Positions 23,393-33,541 of a stretch of 64,000 bases of DNA are shown here, piece after piece. Each line of letters begins with the position of its first letter. Position 1 is the stretch's first letter. Under the pieces are notes generated by a model. It had not been told where the DNA came from, searched no databases, and saw only the letters and a program-made list of their open reading frames with translations. The position numbers and the translations under genes were made by a program. Source of the stretch: Serpula lacrymans var. lacrymans S7.9 (lineage: Eukaryota > Basidiomycota > Agaricomycetes > Boletales > Serpulaceae); the NCBI RefSeq assembly GCF_000218685.1, contig NW_006763295.1:2244882-2308881 (forward strand). Reading direction: 5' to 3'.

Positions 23393-26300
23393 CTCCCACT
23401 CGAGTGCAACCGTAGTCCCATAGCTTTAGAGAATTTCCAGTGTTTTTCGTGAGTGAGGGGTTTAGTGAGAATGTCTGCAACCATATCTCCTGTAGGAACG
23501 TATCTGATTACTGCCTCTCCCTTTGATACTAAGTCATCTTGGATGAAATGATATTTGCGTTGAATATGTTTTGTACGAGCACGGAACTGCTGATCTCGTG
23601 TAAGAATGATAGCTGCTTGATTGTCACAGTGCAATGTTGTAGGTCCGTTTTGAGCATGTCCAATTTCTTCAAAAAATGTCCGAAGCCATGCAAGGTGTTG
23701 TCCAGCATTGCTCAATCCAATGTACTCTGACTCCGTGGAGGATAAAGCGACCATGCTTTGTCTTTTGCTTGTCCAGGAGATTGCTCCTCGGATGGTGATA
23801 AAGACAAACCCTGATGTTGATCGAGATGTGTCTGGGTCTCCAGACCAATCTGCATCTGAATATCCATAGAATTCCATGTCCATGGAGACATCTGTGCCAT
23901 CATATCGTAGTTCCATGTCCCTGGTTGCTTTCAGATATCGGAGGACACATTTTGCAGCTTCCCAATGATGGCTCCTTGGAGCTGAGCTATGCCTGCTTAG
24001 TATTCCAACAATGTAGGCAATGTCTGGGCGGGTTCCGAGCATGGCATACATGAGGGAGCCTACAATTGAGAAGTATGACACTTGACGCCCTTCAATATGC
24101 ATCTCGTGTTGCACAATATCTTCCCCTGGAGCATTTGCAAGGAGTTTTGATCCATGGGCCATTGGTGTCCATACTGGTTTGCAGTTCTTCATTCCAAAAC
24201 GCTCCAGGACTGTGTCAATGTATTGGCGTTGCAACAGGGATATTGTTTTGTTTGAACGATCACATTGGATTTCTATTCCGAGGATGTATATTGCTTCTCC
24301 AAGGTCCCGCATTTTGAATATGGATTCGAGTTTGGCTTTTGTGATATCCATGAATTTCCGGGATGAAGCTCCTAGGAGGAGGTCATCTACATAGACAACA
24401 ACAAAGCATATTTGTTTGTTGTCCCGGAATACATAGAAACATGTTCCTGCATTTAGTCTTGTGAAACCGAGCTCCTGGAGCTTGCGATCAAAAGTTTTGT
24501 TCCATGTACGACCAGCTTGTTTTAACCCGTAGATGGATTTCTTCAATCTCCAGCAGTATCCAGGTTGGATAGGAACACCCCCTGGAGGAAGCATGTACAG
24601 TTCTTCTTCAAGTTCTTCATTGAGATAAGCTGTGGATACATCCATTTGATCAAGTTCTAGGCCGTACTTTGCTGCCAGGGCTAGAATAATTCGGATTGAC
24701 TCTAAGTTTGCAACCGGAGCAAAAACCTCCTGGTAATCAACCCCCTCCCTTTGAGTAAAACCTCATGCAACAATCCGGAGTTTGTATCTCTCAATGTTTC
24801 CATTTTGATCAAACTTGATCCAGAACACAGGTTTTGATGTGATGGGTTTTACTCCCTTCGGAAGTGGAACAGTGTCATATACTGCATTAGTATTGAGACT
24901 TAGGAGTTCCTCCTCCAAGGCAGACTTCCATAATTCTCCATCCGGATGTGATAAGGCTTCCTTTAGTGTCCTTGGAAGGTCTGTGTTAGATGGACCGGTA
25001 CTTGCTATTCCAGCAAAGAATGTCTCCTCTGTATCAGATGTTTCTTCATGAACCTCAGGAGTGTTAGGTTTCTCCATGGAGTTGTCATGCTGCTCTTTTC
25101 GAGACTGTTCCTCATCTAGAGTCCTTTGATAATCTCGGTTTTTGTCTGCAGGACGGGTCTGGCAACTGCTTCTGCGTACTCCTAGGACTTCAGCAGGCAT
25201 GACTGCTCTTTTAGGAACTTGTGCAGGTACTCCAGGGAGTAGACACATTTGTGTATTTGTTGCCCCACTCACTCCTGAAGGTGTTGAATCACTCCTCGGA
25301 GGCATTGAATAACTCCTTGGAGGTGTTGTATGCCTTCCAGAAGCTGATCCAATGGACAGGCTGTCTAGCTGTATTCGGACTTTTTCCACATCAGCTGGCT
25401 GTATGTTGAGGGGCTGTCCTCCCACTGACTGTAACTCTACTTTGGCTTTCCGTTCTGAAGATGGCCAGTGTTCAGGTCTTGGTTGTAGAGACTGTTGTGG
25501 AGGGTGTCTTAGCTGATCAGGTGCTCCCACTGCTCTCGGAACGTCTCCACGGAGGTATTGCCCCACTGCTCTCGGAACATCTTCATGCTGATATGGTTCC
25601 ATTGCTTGTGGAACATCTCCTTGAAGATGTGGTTCCATTTGCAATTCATTTGGATCTTGGATCCGAGGGTCAGGATCATCCTCCTCCAATGTTTTTTGGT
25701 CTGGATAGTGAGCATTCTCTGGAATGAGTTCCTCCCACTGATCTGTGCTAGTGTCTGTGTTCCAGGGAGCATTGTCATCCTTTTGTACCTTTCTGGATTC
25801 ATTGAATATGACATGCCGACTGGAAAACACAGTCCATTTTTCAGTGTCTAGGAGTTTATAGGCTTGCTTTCCATGTGTGTAGCCAATCATTATGGCTTTG
25901 TGCCCCTTGGAGTAAAACTTCCCTTGCCTTTTGTCTTTCGGAATCAAGGCATATGCTTGGCATCCGAAAGGGCGAAACAAAGTTGGATCAACTCTCCTTT
26001 TAAACAGTATTTCATATGGGGTCTTTCCATGGAGTCCTGATGCTGGGCTGCGTGCTGTGATATATGCAGCTGTTTGCATGGCATCTACCCAAAATGACTT
26101 TGGGAGCTTGGAATCATGGAGCATAGTGGTTGCTAATGTAGCCAATGTGTGATTCATGCGTTCTGCAATGCCATTTTGTTTCGGAGTATCTGCAGCTGTA
26201 GTTTCTTGGATGACACCATCTCCTCGGAGTTGATTTTTGAATGCATTGCCAGTATATTCTCCTCCCCCATCGCTCCGGAGGAATTCTGTGTATAGTGGAG

Positions 26301-27234
26301 TGAAGTTTTCTTCTCCCAAATGAGTCCAGAAGAATGTTTGGACATCTTCTTTCCATTGCTTGTATCGTTCTAGTGCTTCACTTTTATGTTTTAGGAAATA
26401 TATCCATGGAAATTTGGAGAAATTGTCTATAATGATAATCCAGTACCGAAAACCCTCCCTGGAAGTTGGTTTGATTGGTCCTCCAACATCTGTGTGCACA
26501 ATTTGTATGGGGCGCTTGGCTCGGTTTCCTCCAGTGGACTTGAAAGGTAATTTCTTCATCTTTCCTAAAGCACAAGGTTCACAAAACTCCGGGGTTCCGG
26601 TAAGGGTGTCTATGTCCTGGAGCTGTCTTTTTGTAACCATTCGTTGCAAGCGGTCCATTCCAATGTGTCCCATTCTCCTATGCAATAAATTTACATCTAC
26701 TGCTGCAAAAGCTGACTCCGGGTTGATTTCAGGTTTTGCTTGGATGTGATAAAGTTCTCGCTTGTGTAACACAGTGAGGATAAGTTCCTCCTTTTTCCGA
26801 ACTTCACAAGTGTTTGACCCTGCTGGAAAAAGTGTTGATAACCCCGTTTTGGACAATTTGTGGACAGAGACAAGTGCTAACGTGAAGTTTGGCACAAGTA
26901 AGACATTTGATAGTGCAATATTGTAGTCTTTTTTGCCAACAGTTGCTTGTAGGATTACTGTTCCAATGCCAATGGCATTTACAGAGGATTCATCCCCAAA
27001 ACTGATTGTCCTCGGAGGATGCAGAACATGGTATGTTCCTGGCTCAAACCAGGAGCAGTGAGAGATCATGTGGGATGTTGCTCCGGAGTCAATAATAATT
27101 GTTGTTTTGGTCTTATCGGGTTCCGACACAAGGTAAGCTTGAATGCGTTTAGCAAGGGGCTTGGAAATATGTACATGATCCAATGCAAAATGACTCTGTT
27201 CCTCCTCGGAGTCAGATCCAGATGATTGCTCCAC
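23377..27234 (-). pseudogene. pol: copia pol polyprotein (protease-integrase-RT-RNase H), interrupted by one stop codon
   Basis: The frame runs from about 27243 to 23377 with one TGA at 24763-24765. The aspartic protease motif is IIDSGATSHMISHC (near 27080). The integrase zinc site is LLHRRMGHIGMDRLQ with CEPCALGK, and the integrase core has IQIVHTDVGGPI, FLRSDGGGEYTGNAF and TPKQNGIAERMN. The RT part shows LDQMDVSTAYLNEELEEELY, SIYGLKQAGRTWNK and the catalytic YVDDLLLG. RNase H shows ALSSTESEYIGLSNAG, LHCDNQAAIIL and KYHFIQDDLV, and the frame ends within the LTR. The stop falls between YKLRIVA and GFTQREGVDYQEV, at the start of the RT domain. There is no ATG in the usual place: the frame opens directly out of the inserted repeat, because pol is normally fused to gag. 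Confidence 0.9.
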
Positions 27235-27241
27235 TGTATTT

Positions 27242-27536
27242 TGTTAGTTTTGGTGATTCTGCACCTTTGTGCTACCTATATATTTTCATTCCTTTCTCTA
27301 TCTATTCTTCTATCATTCACTATTGATTGTGTTCTCTATTATTTCGCCTTTGTGGCTGCTTTGTTTACCTTTGTTTACAAAACTTCGGACAGTACTGCAG
27401 AGTCCAATGCTTCCTATTCTCTAGTTACTCACATTGGACTCTAGGTACTGTATACCTGTCATACTCTCTAATAATAAAGTTACTCACATTGGACTCTAGT
27501 TCCAGTCCCTGATTGCTCTCAGCAAGTGGCTAGACA
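27242..27536. repeat. LTR-like repeat, copy 2, at the gag/pol junction of the copia element
   Basis: This 295-bp segment begins tgttagttttggtgattctg and ends agcaagtggctagaca. It matches 20680-20988 from end to end in the same window orientation, and it is unrelated to the LTRs of the host copia element. It contains aataaag near 27474 and two direct agttactcacattggactct units. It stops gag at a TAG inside its first codons (coding strand) and separates gag from pol. Removing it exactly between its TGT and ACA ends leaves gag and pol in the same frame. No clear target duplication is visible (left flank attt, right flank cttcc). Confidence 0.82.
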
Positions 27537-28306
27537 CTTCCTTCAAGCTTTGTTCTTAATATATTTGCCTTTTCCTTCTTCCTTTGACCTTTTCCGACTG
27601 ATTGAAGTGTTCGACACTCCGAGGTGTTGTGTGTTTTGGCTTTGTGGAAGTCACACCACTTCTCCTCGGATTTGAGTGCTGTTTTGGAACCTCCAGGGGC
27701 CTTCCCTGACTGTCGTGCAACTTCTGCAGTGATCTGGATCTCAACTGCATCAAAGGTAAGTTTATTTTCTTCAATCGTGTTGATTACCGATGACTGAAAT
27801 ATTTGCCATTCAGGAGTGCATGGGAGAGATTGGAGAAGAGCGAAGGCCATGAGTTTGGTATCAACTCCTAGTTTCATTCCGGAGAGGTGTGAATCAATTG
27901 TCCGGATTTTTACAATGTGGTCCTGGATAGGTGATGTCCCATCCCAGGACAATTTGGTAAGTTGCTGGAATGAATAGAAGGCTGAGGCAATGTTGGACGT
28001 CTGATGGAGTGAGACAAGTTTATCAAATAACTCCTTGGAGCTGGTGAGGTCTCCAGTCCTCATTAGGAGGGCATCAGAGATGTGGTCCTGGATGATTCCA
28101 TGTGCCTTCTCATCCTTAAGTATCCAGGTGATCTCAGGATCCTCCGAGGAGGTAGGTTTTCCTGGTGAGGGCTTAAGCTCCTCTCCAGTAACAACCTGGA
28201 GAACTTTTTCCCGACGTAGCTTTGAGATGATCCGGAGTTTCCATATTTGAAAATTGTTGGGTCCAGTGAGAACTGAACATGCGGATGTATCGTGTGCTGT
28301 GGTCAT
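27530..28306 (-). CDS. gag: copia gag (UBN2-like capsid and zinc knuckle), truncated by inserted repeat
   Basis: The frame starts at the ATG at 28306 (MTTAHDTSACSVLTGPNNFQ). It has the copia gag features: NFQIWKLRIISKLR, ELFDKLVSLHQTSNIASAFY, IRTIDSHLSGMKLGVDTKLM and LLQSLPCTPEWQIFQSSVIN. Near the end is a variant zinc knuckle, CX2HX4HX4C (CDFHKAKTHNTSEC), with His replacing the usual second Cys. The frame ends at a TAG contributed by the LTR-like repeat at 27530. In an undamaged element the reading frame would be expected to run on into protease. Confidence 0.88.
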   Translation of the reverse strand: MTTAHDTSACSVLTGPNNFQIWKLRIISKLRREKVLQVVTGEELKPSPGKPTSSEDPEITWILKDEKAHGIIQDHISDALLMRTGDLTSSKELFDKLVSLHQTSNIASAFYSFQQLTKLSWDGTSPIQDHIVKIRTIDSHLSGMKLGVDTKLMAFALLQSLPCTPEWQIFQSSVINTIEENKLTFDAVEIQITAEVARQSGKAPGGSKTALKSEEKWCDFHKAKTHNTSECRTLQSVGKGQRKKEKANILRTKLEGSV

Positions 28307-28375
28307 GGTTCCGAGGTTGCTGTTTCAAATAAGAATTATTTCCTGTGTAGCTTTTGTGCACCAGGGCTCATAACC

Positions 28376-28590
28376 TAATAAAACTAAGTGAAACTCAGCC
28401 ACTGCCCGAGAGGCTATAGAAACGACTGAGGTATTCCTATACTAAACCCCCTACTACTTATAGTCGGAGGTGCTACTCGCTACAGTATAATGACTCCTAG
28501 GAGAACAATGGTTACTCCATGGAGTGGTGGCTATGCTCCATGGAGAACAATGGCTGCTTTGGCAGAGACCAGGTTTATCCGGTTTTGTCA
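28376..28590 (-). repeat. 5' LTR of the copia element
   Basis: 215 bp, partner of 23178-23392. It is followed on the right by the duplicated target gagac. Transcription of the element would start in this LTR and run leftwards. Confidence 0.92.
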
Positions 28591-28595
28591 GAGAC
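28591..28595. repeat. Target site duplication of the copia element, right copy (gagac)
   Basis: Direct repeat of 23173-23177, adjoining the 5' LTR. Confidence 0.9.
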
Positions 28596-29019
28596 TGGAA
28601 TTGAGAGAGGAAGTCGCTTTCAGATTGTTTGTATTCACGAGGTTTTCGGCGGATTTTACCCTGACTTGGGGTTCACATGTTCACAGCCTGGTTCAAATAT
28701 CTGAACTAACGGTGAGACTAATACTAAAAAGGACATACCTTGCCATATTATGCAAACCTCAGACCTTGCTGTAAGCCGTGTGTGATATACAGAGTGGTGC
28801 TTGGAACACCTAACTGTTGTCAAGATGATGACAAAAGAGGTGGCCAGGAACATAGATCGGATATTGCGGGAGAAGCCTGCGAGAGACCGAATCACTGCAG
28901 CTTTGTACATCGTGTATTATCAGTGCTAATTTAGTTTTCGTTCTCGGGTAACAGCCTGGCCAATTGTTAAACTCGACAGATTCTAACCAGCAACGAACAT
29001 ATTTCTCGTGTCCTGCGTA
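28596..29019. other. Intergenic stretch between the copia element and reductase A2
   Basis: No gene is supported. From about 28900 the sequence matches the DNA downstream of A1 (about 9010 onwards), for example cagtgctaattta and cgtgtcctgcgtactacgca. This marks the left edge of the duplicated module. Confidence 0.55.
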
Positions 29020-30276
29020 CTACGCAGTGTCCCAAGGGTGTGCGATAAGCTTCTTTCCACTTATTAAATTGTTCTTCAGTCTCTCCAAGCCGGCGACAAT
29101 GCCGTTTAGACCGTCAGGTAACACCTCCACAGGGAGGGGCTGGGCAACAATTTTATTAGCGAGGGTTTTACTCAGCATTTGACCATAAACACATACCACC
29201 AACTCTGCCTCTGCAAACATTCGGGTCAGTTGACTATACATGCGTGTACCAAATTCTCTCTTTTCTGGAGGATAGAATGACCCCCACATCTTGAGGACTT
29301 GCTTGTCGTCCTCAAGCTTTGTCTGGATAGTGGGAGGGAGCGCAACTGCAATCTGTCCTCCCGAAACGAGAAGATCGTATCCAGCCTGTTGAGTCTCAGA
29401 GGTTGCCACCGCGTCAAACACTAAGTTTGTGGGGGTAGACGTGACTTTAGCGACTTCCTGAGCCAGCGAAGAAAGCGGAAGGTGGCGGTCCACAACATGT
29501 GTAGCCCCAAGAGAAGTTAATAGTGTCGTATTGTGAAGTGAGGCCGTGGTGATGATGGGAGAAAATCCGGATAGCCTTGCTACTTGGATGACTATGACAC
29601 AGCACAGACGGTTAACAAAATGAAGGAGCCAATTCATTTGACAACTTGCCAAATTGCCCTACAGCAGAAGCCCCGCCCAGAACAACAATGGATCGATCTT
29701 TGTACTTGCCCCTTCCTCCTTCTTCCCAAGGAGGTGTGAACGCAAACCCGTGTGGTTTTGGCGAATAAAGTGCATCAACAGCTGTTGCGAGGCCAACTGG
29801 AATGGATGCAGCTTGGTCTAAGGAAATGTTATCAGGTACCTGTGACAAAATAAGAATCGGTATCAAATGGATGAAAATAAATAACATGCCTTGGCGGCGT
29901 GAACAGCTAGCACGATGACATATTGCTGAAAGGTCGAATGCCTGTTCGTCATGAATCCCGAGAAGAAACTGAAATATTCGATTAGAAGCATCGGCACGGT
30001 CAAGAAAATTTACACTCACACTTCATCACCTTTAACATGTTCAATAACGTTCTCACCAACGTCTTCTACAATTCCAGCACCTTCGAAACCTAGTACAGCA
30101 GGGTAGTCCTTTATCATAAAGTAACCAATTTCTTGAATTTTCCAGTCTAAGGGATTAACCGCGGTCGCCATCAGCTTGACAAGCACTTCATCGGGGCCTG
30201 GTTTCCCAATATCCCTTGTAGCAAGTTCGTACTGCCCGAATTCTTTCGGGAGCCAGAGAGCAGTTTGGGTAGGCAT
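29020..30276 (-). CDS. Medium-chain dehydrogenase/reductase, enoyl reductase type (ToxD-like), copy A2
   Basis: A close paralogue of A1 (9136-10391), identical over long blocks at the C-terminus. It starts MPTQTALWLPKEFGQYELAT at 30276. It keeps the GroES-like domain (AVLGFEGAGIVEDVGENVIE) and the cofactor turn (VVLGGASAVGQFG). The end is LISGKKLIAHPWDTA. The second intron, between AVHAAK (near 29888) and IP/VPDNISLDQ, begins with GC (gcatgt on the coding strand) where A1 has GT; GC-AG introns are a known minor class and the frame remains open, so I regard the gene as probably functional. Amino-acid differences from A1 cluster near the N-terminus (for example MATAVNPLDWKIQEIGYFMI). Confidence 0.83.
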
Positions 30277-31440
30277 GTCAACGCTGTGGGTTAAAGTGAA
30301 GATTGACCAGACTGGGAACTATGCTGCACATAATGAAAAACCTGAGGGGTTTAGATGTTTATATACCATGGCTGCATCGCACTGCCTGCTTCCACATAGA
30401 TACCAAGCGATGTGCTTACAAAGGTACATGCCCAAGTTGCACCAAACACCACGAGAATGGCGGAAGTAAACGAGGCGTCAAAACCGAAAAGGTAGTGTAC
30501 TTGCCGCAAAGGAAAGTGGGAAGGCGATGATGATATTCCGTAAAGCACGCTCGATCTCCCCATCGAGGTATTGTATCTTTAACTCCTCGAGAATTGCGGA
30601 TGAGTTTCCTCCGAGCCGATCGAACAACGCATGCAACGAATGAAAATACACAATGCGCTGCTATACTAGGATGGGTTAAGTTCCGTATCAAAGAAACCTA
30701 AGCATGTCCGCCTTTTTTGAGCCAGTGTTCTGCTGTTAGTCGAACGTGGTCCCCCTTTCGCCTGTGCATCAACACAGCAATCTTCCTATCCAGACGTCTG
30801 CAGTACTTCCTTCAAGTAAATGGAAATTCAGTTCGGATTGAAAGATAAAATGAGAACAAATTCTACCTGCGATGAATATACAATACCATCAACAGGTCCT
30901 TCCGGTCCAGGCTAACAAGCTCACCATAAATGCATCAGCCGTTGGCGCATAGCGAGGCGCAATATTGAAAAGTGGTTGAGTTTTCACCTTGCTCGTCATT
31001 CGTTTTTTCGAGTTGTTTGCTTTGGAATACCATTCATGAAGCTTCCCATTAATATCGAACCTGAATCTAAGTGTACAGGTCCCGTTATTTTAGCACTGGC
31101 ACTTACAGTGATGGAATGTGGACTGATTACAGTGGAGCACCGCCAGTGTGTACACCTGCTGCTCTTGCTCGCATTTCTTATGGCAGCCGTCCTGACTGAC
31201 CCACTCTATACACAGTAGTGTAGCTCTGAATCCAAACCAGTCCGGAAGAGCTGAACTCAGGTTCTCCATGCACTGGCAGAGGTCACTAGCTCTATGACCT
31301 CAATCTCGTACTGTCAAAATACGATCAATCCTTCTGGCGCCTATTCTCGTTGGTCACATGTCATACACAATCATAACGACAAAAATACATGACCTGGTAT
31401 GGGTAATACAAAGTGTGCGCGACTATGTACTGGAAAGGCC
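30277..31440. other. Spacer between reductase genes A2 and B2
   Basis: About 1.16 kb, nearly the same length as the A1-B1 spacer, but little of it aligns by eye apart from the ends. No gene or repeat is supported. The A2 promoter should lie just right of 30276. Confidence 0.45.
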
Positions 31441-32712
31441 TCACGCCGTCTCCTGAGGGTGAACAACTAGCTTTCTACCACTGACCAGGTTGTCCTTCAA
31501 CCTTTGAAGACCAGAAACCACACCATTCAACCCTCCCGGAATAACTTCCACGGTATTGGGCTGTGTAAATAGAAGAAGAACTTCAGTATACTACCTCGAG
31601 GAAGTCATTTACTAGTAAATTCAGACGCACGATTATATCACCATCTGCCAGATATTTGGTCAAGTGACTGAACAGACCCGCTCCAAATGCCCTGTTCTGA
31701 GGAGGGTGAAGATTACCGAACACGTGAAAAATGGTCTTGTTGTCGCCCTCCTTAGCCTTGATAGAGTCCTGCAACAAAATAATGAGATGGCCACCAGGGG
31801 CGAGAATATCATATCCGATTTGTTGAGTGTCCGCTAGAGAGACACTGTCATACACGAGCTTGATAGGAGTCGAAGTGACATTGAGAACTTCGGCCGACAG
31901 AGCTGAAGGTGATAGGCCACGATCAAGAACGTGGGTTGCACCAGTTGACTTGAGAAGCGCGGTATTATGAAGGGATGCTGTGGTTATGATGGGGGAAAAA
32001 CCAGATAGCTTGGCGCATTGGATCACTGAGACAGAAAATGAGTCTTCAGAGCTAACTGGAGATATTATGATTTGTACTCACCATACTGACCGACAGAAGT
32101 AGCTCCACCGATGACCAAAATCGGCTGTCCACTAAAGCTTCCCCTGCCTCCATCCCAGGGTGCTCGCAATCCAATGCCGTTCGGCGCCGGTGAGTAAAGG
32201 GATAAAGCAGTTGTAGCAATACCAACAGGGATGGTTGCTGCTTGATCAAACGATATATTGTTGGGGATCTGACAACTTTTTCATCGCTCACTCTGGGTGA
32301 ACAAATGAGAAACCCCTACCTTGGCGGCTAGATCTGCTGGGACAATCACATACTGCTGGAAAGCAGCGTTCCGGTTGTCCATGGTAGCCTGGTGGAACCT
32401 GTGCGCATTCAATTCCTCAATACTTTGATAATAAGAGTCGGTGGGAACTTAACCGTACACTCTATCTCCTTTAGCGAATTGAGTGACGCCCTCCCCTACT
32501 GCTTCAACAGTTCCCGCTACTTCGTTTCCAACAATGGCGGGGTATTTTTCAACCCAGAAAGCATACGCCTGTATTTTCCAGTCGACCGGGTTCAGGCCAG
32601 CCGACTCAATTTTGACCAAAATCTCGCCAGCTTCGGGAGTAGGTATAACATGAGGCCCAACAGTGAAGGACCCTCGTTCTTCGGTAAGCCAGAGAGCGGT
32701 TTGAGAGGACAT
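31441..32712 (-). CDS. Medium-chain dehydrogenase/reductase, enoyl reductase type (ToxD-like), copy B2
   Basis: A close paralogue of B1 (11549-12827). It starts [20 protein letters not shown] at 32712 and has [20 protein letters not shown] and [20 protein letters not shown] in the GroES-like domain. The cofactor domain includes [20 protein letters not shown] and [15 protein letters not shown]. The end, after an intron near 31590, is [14 protein letters not shown] with the stop at 31441. The usual NEGAG of this family reads NEVAG here, a change in a conserved turn. All introns seen in B1 are present. The gene seems intact. Confidence 0.82.
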
Positions 32713-33541
32713 GGTGCGAGATAGGATAACTTCTTGTGGATACGATAACAGAAAGGGGTTCCATTTATATAGTCCTCCGGACCCCCATTCCCATGAGCTT
32801 CCTTAGGCAGAATGTTTATCAATCAGCATGGTAGTAAAGAAGCTGATTGTATGTCTATTGCGCCATCAGCACAAATAACAGTGAAGTGAACCGCTCCATG
32901 AAGAGAAACCCACATAGTTCTCTGACCCACCCGCAACGCGCATAGTTCCAGTTGTCTGACCCATCCACACATTTCAGACCCACTGGCAAACGGGGCTGAT
33001 TTGTGTGCTGTAGACGAGAGATCGGACATCGTAGGTAGAAGTCTCGATATTCGTAACCAATTGAAGCTGGTAATGACGAATATGTTAAAAGTAGCGGCTT
33101 GCTAAGACTGCTGATACAAAGCTTCGTAATAGCCGCTTGCGTAATGTGTACAAACCTCCTTGTGTTTTAACTCTGATTTTCCACTTTCGAAAGTCGTAAA
33201 GATACATTGTTTATGACAGTCCGCTCCAGATTAGATTGAAAGATCCCATGACATCGCGCGATCCAACGAGAAGGATTTCAGATTACGATAATGAAACTAT
33301 GATCGCCAAAGGGGAAACCAATTTTTTCTTTCCATAAGCCGCGTATTCAAACGAATCTGACTGCAGAAGGTTTCTTGTGTCGACAGAGACGAGTTTTCAA
33401 AAATACAGCCCTGGAATTGGTGCACGGGTTCAAAGGGAACACAGATTGTAATGACCGTAGCCACAGTGATCATGAGCGTGTATTTGCAAAGGTTTTTGGC
33501 TACCTTTAGATTTCAACAATGCCAAACAAACACCTGAGAGA
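32713..33541. other. Intergenic region between B2 and the CUS2-like gene
   Basis: Divergent promoters for B2 (minus) and CUS2 (plus) must both lie here. Similarity to the region upstream of B1 ends near 32830. No gene is supported. Confidence 0.5.

Larger units (their letters stand above)
23178..28590 (-). mobile_element. Ty1/copia-type LTR retrotransposon, complete with target duplication
   Basis: The element is bounded by two 215-bp LTRs (23178-23392 and 28376-28590) and by the direct repeat gagac at 23173-23177 and 28591-28595, a 5-bp target site duplication. The coding strand is minus, so the LTR at 28376-28590 is the 5' LTR. Just inside it is a primer-binding-like site (GGTTATGAGCCCTGGTGC on the minus strand). 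Just before the 3' LTR is a purine tract (GAGTGGGAG). Inside are gag, then a foreign 295-bp repeat, then pol in the order protease, integrase, reverse transcriptase, RNase H, which is the copia order. The two LTRs differ at four positions, so the insertion is fairly young. Coding capacity is broken by one in-frame TGA and probably by the internal repeat. Confidence 0.93.

Noticed and set aside
9136..32712. A secondary-metabolite gene cluster around the four reductases
   Set aside because: No polyketide synthase, NRPS, terpene synthase or cytochrome P450 gene is found nearby; the genes between the modules are transposon-related.
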